Below, one piece after another: positions 31,571-39,145 of a stretch of 46,529 nt of DNA; position 1 is the stretch's first letter, and each line of letters begins with the position of its first letter. A model generated the notes under the pieces. It saw only the letters and a list, made by a program, of their open reading frames with translations, was not told the DNA's origin and did not search any database. This DNA is from Dolomitihabitans soli (GTDB lineage: Bacteria; Actinomycetota; Actinomycetes; Streptosporangiales; Streptosporangiaceae). A program made the translations under genes and the position numbers. The stretch lies in contig NZ_JAKNTW010000014.1 in NCBI RefSeq assembly GCF_022213955.1, positions 1 through 46,529 of the forward strand, read 5' to 3'.

Positions 31571-32080
31571 ATGGGCGTACCTGAATTGCATCCCAACCTT
31601 GAGCCGATCGCCTTCCTGCTCGGCCGCTGGGAGGGCGCCGGTGTCGGCGGATATCCGACGATCGAGAGCCTCCAGTTCGGCCAGGAGATCGTCTTCGGTC
31701 ACAACGGCAAGCCGTTCCTGAGCTACCTGAGCCGCACCTGGCTGCTCGACGAGGCGGGCGACCGGGTCAGGCCGCTGGCCACGGAGACCGGCTTCTGGCG
31801 GGCGCTGCCCGATCGGCAGCTGGAGGTGCTGCTCTCGCATCCCACGGGCATCGTGGAGATCTACGTCGGCGAGGTCGCCTTCAACAAGATCGAGCTGCGC
31901 ACCGACGTGGTGGCCCGCACCGTGACCGCCAAGGAGTACACCGCGGGTCACCGGCTCTACGGGCTGGTCGACGGCAACCTGATGTGGGCCTACGACATGG
32001 CCGCCATGGGGCAGCCGCTCCAGTCGCACATGTCGGCCGACCTGAAGAAGGTGGCCGACTTCACCGGTGACGAATCATGA
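31571..32080 (+). CDS. Nitrobindin-like heme-binding beta-barrel protein
   Basis: A 169-residue FABP-like ten-strand barrel of the nitrobindin (THAP4 C-terminal) family, which binds ferric heme and reacts with NO or peroxynitrite. LGRWEGAGVGGYPTI is the family start (GxWxGxGxG), and FGHNGKPFLSYLSRTWLLDE and GFWRALPDRQLEVLLSHPTGIVEIYVG follow. The C-terminal MAAMGQPLQSHMSADLKKV holds the His expected to bind heme iron. TAGGCT (31557-31562) lies 8 nt before ATG 31571 with no Shine-Dalgarno. It overlaps the DUF2470 gene by 4 nt. Confidence 0.92.
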   Translation: MGVPELHPNLEPIAFLLGRWEGAGVGGYPTIESLQFGQEIVFGHNGKPFLSYLSRTWLLDEAGDRVRPLATETGFWRALPDRQLEVLLSHPTGIVEIYVGEVAFNKIELRTDVVARTVTAKEYTAGHRLYGLVDGNLMWAYDMAAMGQPLQSHMSADLKKVADFTGDES

Positions 32081-32382
32081 GCACCGTGTTCACCCCCGAC
32101 GTGGTCGAGGCCATCAAACGGCATATGAACGACGACCACGCCGACGACGCGCTGCTCATCTGCCGTGCCCTGGGCGACCGCCCGGCGGCGACCGCCGCGC
32201 GGACCACGGGCGTCGACGCGGAGGCGATCGAGTTCGCGGTCGTTGTCGACGGCGAGGAGGTGCCGGTGCGCGTGCCGTGGGGTGCCACCCTCACCGAGCG
32301 TGCGCAGGTACGCGCCGAGGTCGTGCGCCTTTACCGCGAGGCGTGCGCCGTGCTCGGCGTCCCGGCGCGGGGCGAGCACTAG
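32077..32382 (+). CDS. DUF2470 protein
   Basis: A 101-residue single DUF2470 domain: VVEAIKRHMNDDHADDALLICRALG, then GVDAEAIEFAVV and VRVPWGATLTERAQVRAEVVRLYREA. The same domain forms the C-terminal part of heme-degrading/HugZ-like FMN-barrel proteins, and its HMNDDHADD motif carries conserved His/Asp residues. The ATGA overlap with the nitrobindin-like gene links the two as a probable heme-handling pair. The stand-alone domain has no catalytic partner here. Confidence 0.9.
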   Translation: MSTVFTPDVVEAIKRHMNDDHADDALLICRALGDRPAATAARTTGVDAEAIEFAVVVDGEEVPVRVPWGATLTERAQVRAEVVRLYREACAVLGVPARGEH

Positions 32383-32398
32383 CCGCCCGGGTTCAGAC

Positions 32399-32490
32399 AA
32401 AAAAGAACCCCGGGCCTGCTCCCCCTGGGAATTCAGGGGGGCCGGATGGACCAGTGGGCGTACGTAACGCCCTCCGGCAGCCCGGGGTTC
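32399..32490 (-). terminator. Structured three-way terminator element
   Basis: The outer stem GAACCCCGGGC (32405-32415) / GCCCGGGGTTC (32480-32490) is perfect over 11 bp and encloses two hairpins: CCCCCTG/CAGGGGG (32421-32440) and GGGCGT/ACGCCC (32456-32472). On the minus strand it is followed at once by six T residues (32404-32399). This is a strong intrinsic terminator with extra internal structure, the 3' end of the putative small RNA. Confidence 0.75.
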
Positions 32491-32554
32491 CGGTGGTGTC
32501 ATGGATTCGCCGGACGTCGCCAAACGTCCGAACGCGGTCCGGAGTCGGCGAGTC

Positions 32555-32596
32555 CTAGCGGACAGCCACCTCGCTAGTCCGATAATGATCAACCAT
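32555..32596 (-). CDS. 13-residue small ORF in the putative RNA
   Basis: The ORF is ATG, then codons for VDHYRTSEVAVR, then TAG. It is preceded by AAAGGAGG about 11 nt upstream, one of the strongest Shine-Dalgarno sequences in the window. The frame is also open upstream to 32746, so a longer product starting further up is possible but would have no ribosome binding site. The anti-Shine-Dalgarno match is the main evidence. Confidence 0.4.
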   Translation of the reverse strand: MVDHYRTSEVAVR

Positions 32597-32627
32597 TGTC
32601 TGGACCACCTCCTTTCGGCGTATTTGC

Positions 32628-32656
32628 ACCTTATGAAACCGAGGCAATCCATGCAA
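32628..32656 (-). promoter_or_regulatory. Promoter of the putative small RNA
   Basis: On the minus strand TTGCAT (32656-32651) and TAAGGT (32633-32628) have an ideal 17-bp spacing. The surrounding sequence is unusually AT-rich for this genome. Confidence 0.5.
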
Positions 32657-32933
32657 ACAGTTTTCGATCGGACACCCCCGCAACAGCTCTAGCACCCCCT
32701 CTGAGCAGGCCCAAGGCCACGTCGGCCGCCCGGTGTAGCGGCTCATACCCGGGCGCGTAGCTCGGCGACCGCCCCCGTGGGTCGGTTCGGCTTACGCGGC
32801 CGGCTGCTCCCGCGATCGGGCTGCGGTCGCCGCTCTCGACGGCCTCATCCGCCTGGTCCTCGTCGCCGAATCAGCGTTCCGCGCGTCACAGCGCCGTCCA
32901 CCAATCGAACGCCACCAGCAATCATTACTCTCT

Positions 32934-32962
32934 GTATACGCACTGCTACTATTCGTATACGC
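32934..32962 (+). promoter_or_regulatory. Duplicated GTATACGC motif upstream of the secreted protein
   Basis: GTATACGC occurs at 32934-32941 and 32955-32962, exactly 21 bp (two helical turns) apart in an AT-rich stretch. The second copy ends 30 nt before the ATG. GTATAC is palindromic. It could be an operator for a dimeric regulator, or one copy may serve as a -10 region. Confidence 0.45.
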
Positions 32963-32992
32963 TCGGCATCCGGCTCACGAAAGGAGAAAGAC

Positions 32993-33319
32993 ATGACTGC
33001 GACAAGGCGGGCATGCCGGGGCGCCAGGAAAGCTCTGACAGTCGGTGCGTTCGCGGCCGCCCTCGCCACCGCCGCCCCGGCGGCCGCCAGCGCCGCCCCG
33101 CACGACGCGCCGACGATGCGGGCGGCCGAGACCATCACCTGCGGTGAGGTGTCCCCGGACCTGCCCAACGTCTTCGGACGCGACTGCGACACCGGAAGGT
33201 GGGGCCCGGTGTCCGACGTCACCATCGTCGACCGCAACTCCCAGGCCGCCTACCACTGCCAGAACGGCTGGGCCGAAGGCAGCCTGTGGGTGCAGGGCCA
33301 GGCGTGCCGGAGGGCCTAG
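32993..33319 (+). CDS. Small secreted cysteine-containing protein
   Basis: A 108-residue exported protein. A basic N terminus (TATRRACRGARK), a hydrophobic core (VGAFAAALATAAPAAASA) and an ASA-A cleavage motif form a clear signal peptide of about 35 residues. The mature part (about 70 residues) has four Cys (CGEV, RDC, YHC, QAC) and an aromatic C-terminal half (QNGWAEGSLWVQGQACRRA), suggesting a small disulfide-bonded beta protein. AAAGGAGAAAG precedes ATG 32993. Family not recognised. Confidence 0.8.
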   Translation: MTATRRACRGARKALTVGAFAAALATAAPAAASAAPHDAPTMRAAETITCGEVSPDLPNVFGRDCDTGRWGPVSDVTIVDRNSQAAYHCQNGWAEGSLWVQGQACRRA

Positions 33320-33683
33320 TGCAGCCCTGACCGGCCAACCGCCCATGGCGGGTAGGCGGCTCTGGTAGAGACGCCGGTTCGAATCAGGTCGAGGACGCTA
33401 CGTGGGGTCGAGCCGCCCGGGCGGGCCGCTCGACCCCCATCCGTGTGCCGGGAGCGGGCGTCGCGGTGAGGGTGCAGTCGACTGCGTCGCGCACCGTGAC
33501 TTAGCGATCCACGCGTTGCCCGAGCGGGCCCGCGCGTTGCCGGCCGCGCGGAAGTTCGCGTCCCGCGCAGGCGTGGCCCGGGTCGCGGACGGTGACGGCT
33601 GCCGCGTCCGCGTGGTCTGCTGGAAAAGCGGGGAACGCGTAAAGTGCGGTAGGCACGACACCTCCCGTCTTTGAAGGACCTTC
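33320..33683. other. 364-bp region with a terminator and a possible degraded ORF
   Basis: It contains a strong hairpin (33404-33437). A plus-strand frame ending at 33674 reads LPERARALPAARKFASRAGV with good codon use but has no clear start, so a degraded or very small gene is possible. A GGTTCGAATC segment near 33377 looks like a tRNA T loop but no cloverleaf can be built. The DUF3500 ribosome binding site (GAAGGA) closes the region. Confidence 0.4.
33404..33437 (+). terminator. Hairpin terminator after the secreted protein gene
   Basis: GGGGTCGAGC (33404-33413) and GCTCGACCCC (33428-33437) pair perfectly around a 14-nt GC-rich loop. There is no T tract. It lies 85 nt past the secreted protein's stop codon. 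Confidence 0.6.
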
Positions 33684-34637
33684 ATGAGTTCCCCTGACAT
33701 CCAGGCGATGCGGCACGCGGTCCTGCGGTTCCTCGGCTCGCTCGACGCCGAGCGGACGGCCGCCGCGTCGGCGGTGTTCGACTCGTCGGAGCGCACCCAG
33801 TGGTCGTATCTTCCCGGCCCTCGTCCGGGGCTGCCGCTGGTCGAGATGACGTCCGCGCAGCAGGAACTGGCCCTTGCCCTGCTGGACATCGGTTGCGGCG
33901 TGACCGGTGCGCGTACGGCGCGGGGCGTCGTGGAGCTTGAGCGGGTCCGACGCCGGTTGATGACCGGCGTCGACGAGATCGATGGTGATCGCTACTGGTT
34001 CCGGGTGTTCGGCGACCCGGCCGGCGAGGGCCCGTGGGCGTGGCGGGTCAACGGGCACCACCTCGCGGTGCACGTCACGGTCGTGGGCGACTCGATCGCC
34101 GTCACCCCGAGCTTCCTGGGCGCCGAGCCGGCCATGGTCCTGACCGGTCCCGACAAGGGTCTGCGGCTGCTCGTCGACGAGGAGGAACTGGGCCGGGCCC
34201 TGCTCGCCGACCTCGCCCCCCGTCAACGTTCGGTGGCGATCACCGCCGAGGTGGCCCCCGACGACGTCCTCACCCGAAACGACCCCGCCGCCGATCTCGC
34301 GGTCATCCCCAGGGGCCTGGCCTACGCCGACATGCAGAAGTCGTCGAAGGACCTGCTCGAACGGCTCGTCCGCCGGTACTTCGACCGCGCGCCGGCCTGG
34401 TACGGCGAGACCTGCTGGCGGGACGCGCTCGACGCCGGCCTCGACAAGGTGACCTTCGCATGGGCGGGGTCCGACCAGCGAGGCCAGGGCCACTACTACT
34501 GCGTCGCCGCCCCCACGTTCCTGCTGGAGTACGACAACACGCAGGACGACGCCAACCACATCCACTCGGTATGGCGTGACCTGCGCAACGACTGGGGCGA
34601 GGACCTGCTCGCGCGGCACTACGCCGACCACCACTGA
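33684..34637 (+). CDS. DUF3500 family protein
   Basis: A 317-residue soluble protein of the DUF3500 family. Typical segments are WSYLPGPRPGLPLVEMTSAQQELALALL, YWFRVFGDPAGEGPWAWRVNGHHLAVHVTVVGD and TPSFLGAEPAMV, and the C-terminal FAWAGSDQRGQGHYYCVAAPTFLLEYDNTQDDANHIHSVWRDL. The last contains His, Asp and Asn residues conserved in the family and could form a metal or active site. The biochemical function of the family is not known to me. No signal peptide is seen here, unlike some exported relatives. ATG 33684 is preceded by GAAGGA. It appears to be a single-gene unit. Confidence 0.9.
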   Translation: MSSPDIQAMRHAVLRFLGSLDAERTAAASAVFDSSERTQWSYLPGPRPGLPLVEMTSAQQELALALLDIGCGVTGARTARGVVELERVRRRLMTGVDEIDGDRYWFRVFGDPAGEGPWAWRVNGHHLAVHVTVVGDSIAVTPSFLGAEPAMVLTGPDKGLRLLVDEEELGRALLADLAPRQRSVAITAEVAPDDVLTRNDPAADLAVIPRGLAYADMQKSSKDLLERLVRRYFDRAPAWYGETCWRDALDAGLDKVTFAWAGSDQRGQGHYYCVAAPTFLLEYDNTQDDANHIHSVWRDLRNDWGEDLLARHYADHH

Positions 34638-34765
34638 TCGTCCGGCGCCGCCACGGCGCCGCCGACGAGGTGCGCCGTCTCCACGCTGTTTCTGGTGTGT
34701 TCGGGCAGACGGCCCGGCCGAAAACCGGCGTGCCGGCTCGTCCGTCGCTTCCCTACACTGCACGG

Positions 34766-35320
34766 GTGTTCACACCTAACCTCCCGATCACCACCGACCG
34801 GCTCGTTCTGAGAGCCTTCACCCTCGATGACCTCGACGCCTACCACGCCTACCACCGGTTGCCCGAGGTGGCCCGTTACCTGTACTGGGAGGCACGCGAC
34901 CTCGACACCTCCAGGGAGGCCCTGCGGAAGGCGGTCGAGAAGGCCGACTTGCGGGAGGAGGGCGACGGGATCAAGATCGCGGTCACCCCGCGTGACACCG
35001 GTGAGCTGGCCGGCGAGGTCGTGCTGATCTGGACGAACGAGAAGAACCGCCAGGGCGAGATCGGCTACATCTTCAACCCCGCGTTCGCCGGGCACGGCTA
35101 CGCCACCGAGGCCACCCGCGAGATGCTGCGCCTGGGCTTCGAGGGGCTGGGGCTGCACCGGATCGTCGGCCGCCTGGACGGCCGCAACACCGCCTCCGCC
35201 CGAGTCCTCGAACGGCTCGGCATGCGCCGCGAGGCCCAGCTGGTGGAGAACGAGATGGTCAAGGGCGAGTGGACCGACGAGGTCATCTACGCGATGCTTG
35301 AGAACGAGTGGCGCAAGTGA
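34766..35320 (+). CDS. GNAT N-acetyltransferase (RimJ/RimL type)
   Basis: A 184-residue GNAT enzyme that transfers acetyl from acetyl-CoA to a protein N terminus or small amine. It begins TTDRLVLRAFTLDDLDAYH (RimJ-like), has GEIGYIFNPAFAGHGYATEA (motif A with the CoA-binding loop), and ends LHRIVGRLDGRNTASARVLERLGM. TACACT (34754-34759) lies 6 nt before GTG 34766, suggesting a leaderless mRNA. The substrate cannot be told from sequence. Confidence 0.93.
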   Translation: MFTPNLPITTDRLVLRAFTLDDLDAYHAYHRLPEVARYLYWEARDLDTSREALRKAVEKADLREEGDGIKIAVTPRDTGELAGEVVLIWTNEKNRQGEIGYIFNPAFAGHGYATEATREMLRLGFEGLGLHRIVGRLDGRNTASARVLERLGMRREAQLVENEMVKGEWTDEVIYAMLENEWRK

Positions 35321-35513
35321 CCTCGTCCGCGTGCTGAACGTGGTTCCCGCCGCCGCGGGTGGCGTCGGGGATCACTCGCCGACCGCCCCGGGTGGGACAC
35401 CCGGTCGCCGGGCGAGGGGACCGTTCTCTTCGGCACGCACCCCCTCGCCCGCATTCGATCGCGTGATGTCCGATCGTGGACACGTGACGCACAACACGAC
35501 CTAGACTCTGGAC

Positions 35514-35927
35514 ATGACCGAGACGTCGTGGCATGAGGAGCTCCGCGCGCGGGGATATCGCGTGACTCCGCAGCGCCAGCTTGTGCTCGAAGCGGTCAAG
35601 GAGTTGGAGCACGCCACGCCCGAGGAGATCTGTTCCCGGGTCCGCCAGACCGCGCGGGGCGTCAACATCTCGACCGTCTACCGCACGCTGGAGCTCCTTG
35701 AGGAGCTCGGCATGGTCACGCACACGCATCTCGGGCACGGTGCGCCGACCTACCACCTGGCCGCGGACGCCGATCACGTGCATCTGGTCTGCCGTGCCTG
35801 CGGCAAGGTGACGGAGGTCCGTCCCGAGCTGGTACAGGGCCTGGTGACCACCCTCGACGAGGAGCTCGACTTCGTCACCGACGTTCATCACCTGACCGTC
35901 TTCGGGCGTTGCCGCAGCTGCGAGTAA
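35514..35927 (+). CDS. nur: Fur-family regulator, probably nickel-responsive Nur
   Basis: A 137-residue Fur-family repressor. The N-terminal winged helix has ARGYRVTPQRQLVLEAV, ATPEEICSRVRQTA and VNISTVYRTLELLEELGMV. The metal-binding hinge HTHLGHGAPTYHLAADADHVHLVC follows; its His cluster matches Streptomyces Nur, which controls nickel uptake and superoxide dismutase genes. Two CxxC pairs (CRAC, CRSC) are present. The nickel assignment rests on close resemblance to Nur rather than a test of metal. TAGACT (35502-35507) lies 6 nt before ATG 35514. It is followed closely by ygfZ. Confidence 0.85.
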   Translation: MTETSWHEELRARGYRVTPQRQLVLEAVKELEHATPEEICSRVRQTARGVNISTVYRTLELLEELGMVTHTHLGHGAPTYHLAADADHVHLVCRACGKVTEVRPELVQGLVTTLDEELDFVTDVHHLTVFGRCRSCE

Positions 35928-35937
35928 CCTGGTGGGC

Positions 35938-36918
35938 ATGCGAAGCCCCCTGCTGGACACGCCCGGCGCGGTAGCCGCCGGAGCACCTGACGGCGACGTC
36001 GCGGCCCACTACGGCGACCCCTTCGCCGAGCAGCGCGCGCTGCTGGCAGGAGAGGCGGCCGTCGACCGGAGCAACCGCGAGGTCGTCCGGGTCGCCGGGC
36101 CCGACCGGCTGAAATGGCTGAACGACCTGAGCTCCCAGAAGCTCGACACCCTCAAGCCCGGCGAGGCCACCCAGACCCTGCTGCTCGACGCGCAGGGCAG
36201 GGTGGAGCACCATCTGACGCTGGTCGACGACGGCGAGTCCGTGTGGGCGCACGTCGAGCCCGGCGCCGGTGCGGCGCTGGTCGCCTGGCTCGACAAGATG
36301 CGCTTCATGCTGCGCGTCGAGGTGAGCGAGGTGACCGCCGACTTCGCGGTGGTGTCGCACCTGTCGAAGGACCTCCAGCCGCCGGCCGGGGCGATCGCGG
36401 TCGGGGACGACGTCCTGCTGCCGCGTGACCGGCTTTCCGGTCTGCTGGGGCTGGCGCCGGCCGGTCTGTGGGCTTACGAGGCGCTGCGGATCGATGATCA
36501 CCGGCCCCGCTTCGGCTTCGAGACCGACCACAAGACGATCCCGCACGAGGTCGGCTGGATCGGCAGCGCGCTGCATCTCTCGAAGGGCTGCTACCGGGGT
36601 CAGGAGACCGTCGCCCGGGTGCACAACCTCGGGCATCCGCCGCGCCGTCTGGTCTTCCTGCATCTCGACGGCAGCGTCAACGAGTTGCCGCCGCACGGCG
36701 CGCCGGTGACCCTGGCGGGCGACCAGGTCGGCTTCGTCGGGAGTTCGGCCCGCCATCACGAGCTGGGGCCGATCGCCCTGGCCGTGGTCAAGCGCGCTGT
36801 TCCGGTCGACGAGTCGCTGCTCGCGGGCGGAGTGGCGGCCACCCAGGAGGTCATCGTGCCTCCGGACGCGGGCCGTAACGTCTCGATCGACCCGTCCCTC
36901 CGCCGCAAGATCCGCTGA
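35938..36918 (+). CDS. ygfZ: YgfZ/GcvT-type folate-binding protein
   Basis: A 326-residue tetrahydrofolate-binding protein of the YgfZ/IBA57 family that supports repair or assembly of certain Fe-S enzymes. The diagnostic motif KGCYRGQETVAR (about 220-231) with its conserved Cys is intact. RVAGPDRLKWLNDLSSQ and LLLDAQGRVEHH are GcvT-like. ATG 35938 is chosen over GTG 35932 because TAACCT (35925-35930) sits 7 nt upstream. That -10 overlaps the nur stop codon, so ygfZ probably has its own promoter. Confidence 0.93.
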   Translation: MRSPLLDTPGAVAAGAPDGDVAAHYGDPFAEQRALLAGEAAVDRSNREVVRVAGPDRLKWLNDLSSQKLDTLKPGEATQTLLLDAQGRVEHHLTLVDDGESVWAHVEPGAGAALVAWLDKMRFMLRVEVSEVTADFAVVSHLSKDLQPPAGAIAVGDDVLLPRDRLSGLLGLAPAGLWAYEALRIDDHRPRFGFETDHKTIPHEVGWIGSALHLSKGCYRGQETVARVHNLGHPPRRLVFLHLDGSVNELPPHGAPVTLAGDQVGFVGSSARHHELGPIALAVVKRAVPVDESLLAGGVAATQEVIVPPDAGRNVSIDPSLRRKIR

Positions 36919-37014
36919 AGCCCGCCGCCCTGCCGTCTCGGCTGCCACACCGCCAGCGCCTGTGTGGAAGGGCGCCATGCCTCTGGCGGCTGGGGCTGGG
37001 CGTGCGGGCCGGGC

Positions 37015-37440
37015 TCAGACCTCCACTATCAAGGTGATCGGGCCGTCGTTGACCAGGGAGACCTTCATGTCGGCGCCGAAGATCCCGGTCTGCACCTGAG
37101 CACCGAGGGCCCGGAGTTCCGACACCACGGCGTCCACCAGGGGTTCGGCCACGGGCCCCGGGGCGGCGGCCTGCCAGGTGGGACGGCGGCCCTTGCGCGC
37201 GTCGCCGTACAGGGTGAACTGGCTGATCACCAGGAGTGGTGCGGACACGTCGGAGCAGGACTTCTCGCCGTGCAGGATGCGCAGGCCCCACAGTTTGGCC
37301 GCCAGCTTGGCGGCCTCGGCCGGGGTGTCCGTGTGGGTGACGCCGACCAGGACCAGCAGGCCCGGCTCGTCGATCGCGCCGACCGTCGCGCCGTCCACCA
37401 TCACCGACGCGGAACTGACTCGCTGTGCCACCGCTCTCAT
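37015..37440 (-). CDS. dtd: D-aminoacyl-tRNA deacylase
   Basis: A 141-residue DTD enzyme that hydrolyses D-aminoacyl (and glycyl-mischarged) tRNAs, protecting translation. [17 protein letters not shown] is the classic N terminus, [19 protein letters not shown] carries the SQFTLY active-site strand, and [11 protein letters not shown] is the cross-subunit Gly-Pro motif of the dimer. ATG 37440 gives the standard length; upstream frame has no homology. It is divergent from the asparaginase gene with 34 bp between starts. Confidence 0.95.
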   Translation of the reverse strand: MRAVAQRVSSASVMVDGATVGAIDEPGLLVLVGVTHTDTPAEAAKLAAKLWGLRILHGEKSCSDVSAPLLVISQFTLYGDARKGRRPTWQAAAPGPVAEPLVDAVVSELRALGAQVQTGIFGADMKVSLVNDGPITLIVEV

Positions 37441-37474
37441 GAGCACACATCCTCCCATGCCTAGAATCGGGCAA

Positions 37475-38413
37475 ATGGAGTCATTGGTGATTGACGTGAT
37501 CCGGTCAGGGTTCGTGGAGTCCACGCACCTGGCTCGGATGCTGGCGGTCGGCGCCGACGGGTCGGTGGTCCGCGCGCACGGCGCGGTGGACGCGCTGGCC
37601 TCGCCGCGTTCGTCGATGAAGCCTCTGCAGGCCCTGGCCATGCTGCGCGCCGGGCTCGATCTCGACGGCGCGCTGCTCGCGCTCGCCTGCGCGAGCCATT
37701 CGGGGGAGTCCTTCCACGTCGACGGGGTCCGCAAGATCCTCGCCGAGGCGGGACTGGCGGAGAGCGCTCTGCGATGTCCCGCCGATCTGCCGGAGGACGC
37801 GAAGACCCGGCGTCAGGTGCTGCGGGCCGGTGGCGAGGAGGCCGCCGTCTACATGAACTGCTCGGGCAAGCACGCGGCGATGCTCGCCACCTGCGCGGCC
37901 AACGACTGGCCGACCGAGACCTACCTCGACCAGACCCATCCCCTCCAGCGTGCGGTCAGGGCCACCGTCGAGGACCTGACCGGCGAGCGAGTCGCGGCCT
38001 CCGGGGTGGACGGCTGTGGCGCGCCGCTGCACTTCGTCTCGATGGTCGGGGTCGCGCGCGCGTTCCGGGCCCTCCCGCTCGCCTCGTACGGCACGCCGGA
38101 ACGCCGGATCGCCGATGCCATGCGCGCCCACCCCGAGTGGACCTCCGGCACCCTCCGGCCCGAGGCGGCGCTGATGCGGGCCGTACCGGGGCTCATGGTG
38201 AAGGCGGGGGCGGAGGCGTTCGACGCGTTCGCCTTCGAGGACGGCAGGGCCGGGGTCGTCAAGATCGAGGACGGCGGGCAGCGGGCCAGGACCACGGCCA
38301 CCGTGGCCGCCCTGCGCGCACTCGGTCTCGACACGCCCGCCCTCGACGCCCTGGCGACCGGGGTGATCATGGGCGGGGGGAGGCCCGTCGGCGAGATCCG
38401 GGTACGGGGTTAG
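37475..38413 (+). CDS. L-asparaginase II family protein
   Basis: A 312-residue enzyme of the asparaginase_II family (the Rhizobium etli AnsA type, unrelated to the E. coli enzyme), converting asparagine to aspartate and ammonia. Signatures are [83 protein letters not shown] and [23 protein letters not shown] (37462-37467) lies 7 nt before ATG 37475, fitting leaderless initiation. The 3' end overlaps the convergent ankyrin gene by 4 nt. Confidence 0.93.
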   Translation: MESLVIDVIRSGFVESTHLARMLAVGADGSVVRAHGAVDALASPRSSMKPLQALAMLRAGLDLDGALLALACASHSGESFHVDGVRKILAEAGLAESALRCPADLPEDAKTRRQVLRAGGEEAAVYMNCSGKHAAMLATCAANDWPTETYLDQTHPLQRAVRATVEDLTGERVAASGVDGCGAPLHFVSMVGVARAFRALPLASYGTPERRIADAMRAHPEWTSGTLRPEAALMRAVPGLMVKAGAEAFDAFAFEDGRAGVVKIEDGGQRARTTATVAALRALGLDTPALDALATGVIMGGGRPVGEIRVRG

Positions 38414-39003
38414 CGCGCGTCGGCGGCGCGCAGCAGCTGGGCGATCTTCGTCTGACCCTTGGCGATCGCGTGGCGTAGCGCGGTCACGCCCTCGCGGTCG
38501 GGAAGGTCGACGTCGGCGCCGCCGGCGATGAGCAGGGCCACGATCTCCTGGTAGGGGGCGGAGCCGTCGCCGAGGACGACGGCTTCGAGCAGGCCCGTCC
38601 AGCCCAGGTCGTTGACGTGGTCGACGTTGATGTCGGTCTTCAGCACCTCGCGCACGTAGGCGACGTGTCCCCGCTCGCAGGCGGGGATGAGGGAGACGCC
38701 GCCGAAGCGGTTGGTGATGGTCAGGTCGGGTTTGGCGGGCAGCAGCACCTTGAGCATCCTGACGCTGCCGGTCATACCGGTCACCAGCCAGGGTGTGTCC
38801 GACTGCTGGTCGGCCGCGTCGGGGTCGGCGCCGGCCGACACCAGGATCTCCGCCACCTCGACGTGGTCGCTGCACGCGGCGAGCAACAGGGCCGTGCGGC
38901 GCCGCCCGTCGCGGGTCTCGATGTCGGCCCCTGCCTGCAGCGTGTCCCTGACTCCGATGGCGTCGCCGCCTGCCGCGGCGTCCAGCAGTCGTTGGTTGTG
39001 CAC
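38410..39003 (-). CDS. Ankyrin-repeat protein
   Basis: A 197-residue soluble protein built from about five ankyrin repeats: LLDAAAGGDAIGVRDTLQAG, TALLLAACSDHVEVAEILVS, then degenerate ones, SLIPACERGHVAYVREVL, TGLLEAVVLGDGSAPYQEIV and TALRHAIAKGQTKIAQLL. There is no signal peptide. Such stand-alone ankyrin proteins bind protein partners; no partner gene is evident. GTG 39003 has GGAAGG upstream and begins the first repeat directly. Confidence 0.9.
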   Translation of the reverse strand: MHNQRLLDAAAGGDAIGVRDTLQAGADIETRDGRRRTALLLAACSDHVEVAEILVSAGADPDAADQQSDTPWLVTGMTGSVRMLKVLLPAKPDLTITNRFGGVSLIPACERGHVAYVREVLKTDINVDHVNDLGWTGLLEAVVLGDGSAPYQEIVALLIAGGADVDLPDREGVTALRHAIAKGQTKIAQLLRAADAR

Positions 39004-39145
39004 GGGGCCTTCCTTTCCTGGAGGAGGTCTCCCAGCCCGTGGGGTGGCCGGTGCCGACCTCCGTCGGCCGGCGGCCGGCCGTACTGGCGGCCACCGACCC
39101 ACAAGGAGTTTATCCAGGTCAGAAGGTGATGAGGAGGGGGCGTCC

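Larger units (their letters stand above)
32399..32621 (-). ncRNA. Putative small structured RNA of about 220 nt
   Basis: On the minus strand a good promoter (32628-32656), an AAAGGAGG site (32615-32608), a 13-codon ORF (32596-32555) and a three-way junction terminator with a T tract (to 32399) line up as one compact transcription unit. No longer gene is present on either strand here. It could be a regulatory RNA, a small-protein mRNA, or both. The proposed start (about 32621) is estimated from the -10 box. I cannot match it to a named RNA family. Confidence 0.5.

Noticed and set aside
33344-33410. Possible tRNA containing GGTTCGAATC
   Set aside because: T-loop-like sequence only; acceptor, D and anticodon stems cannot be formed.
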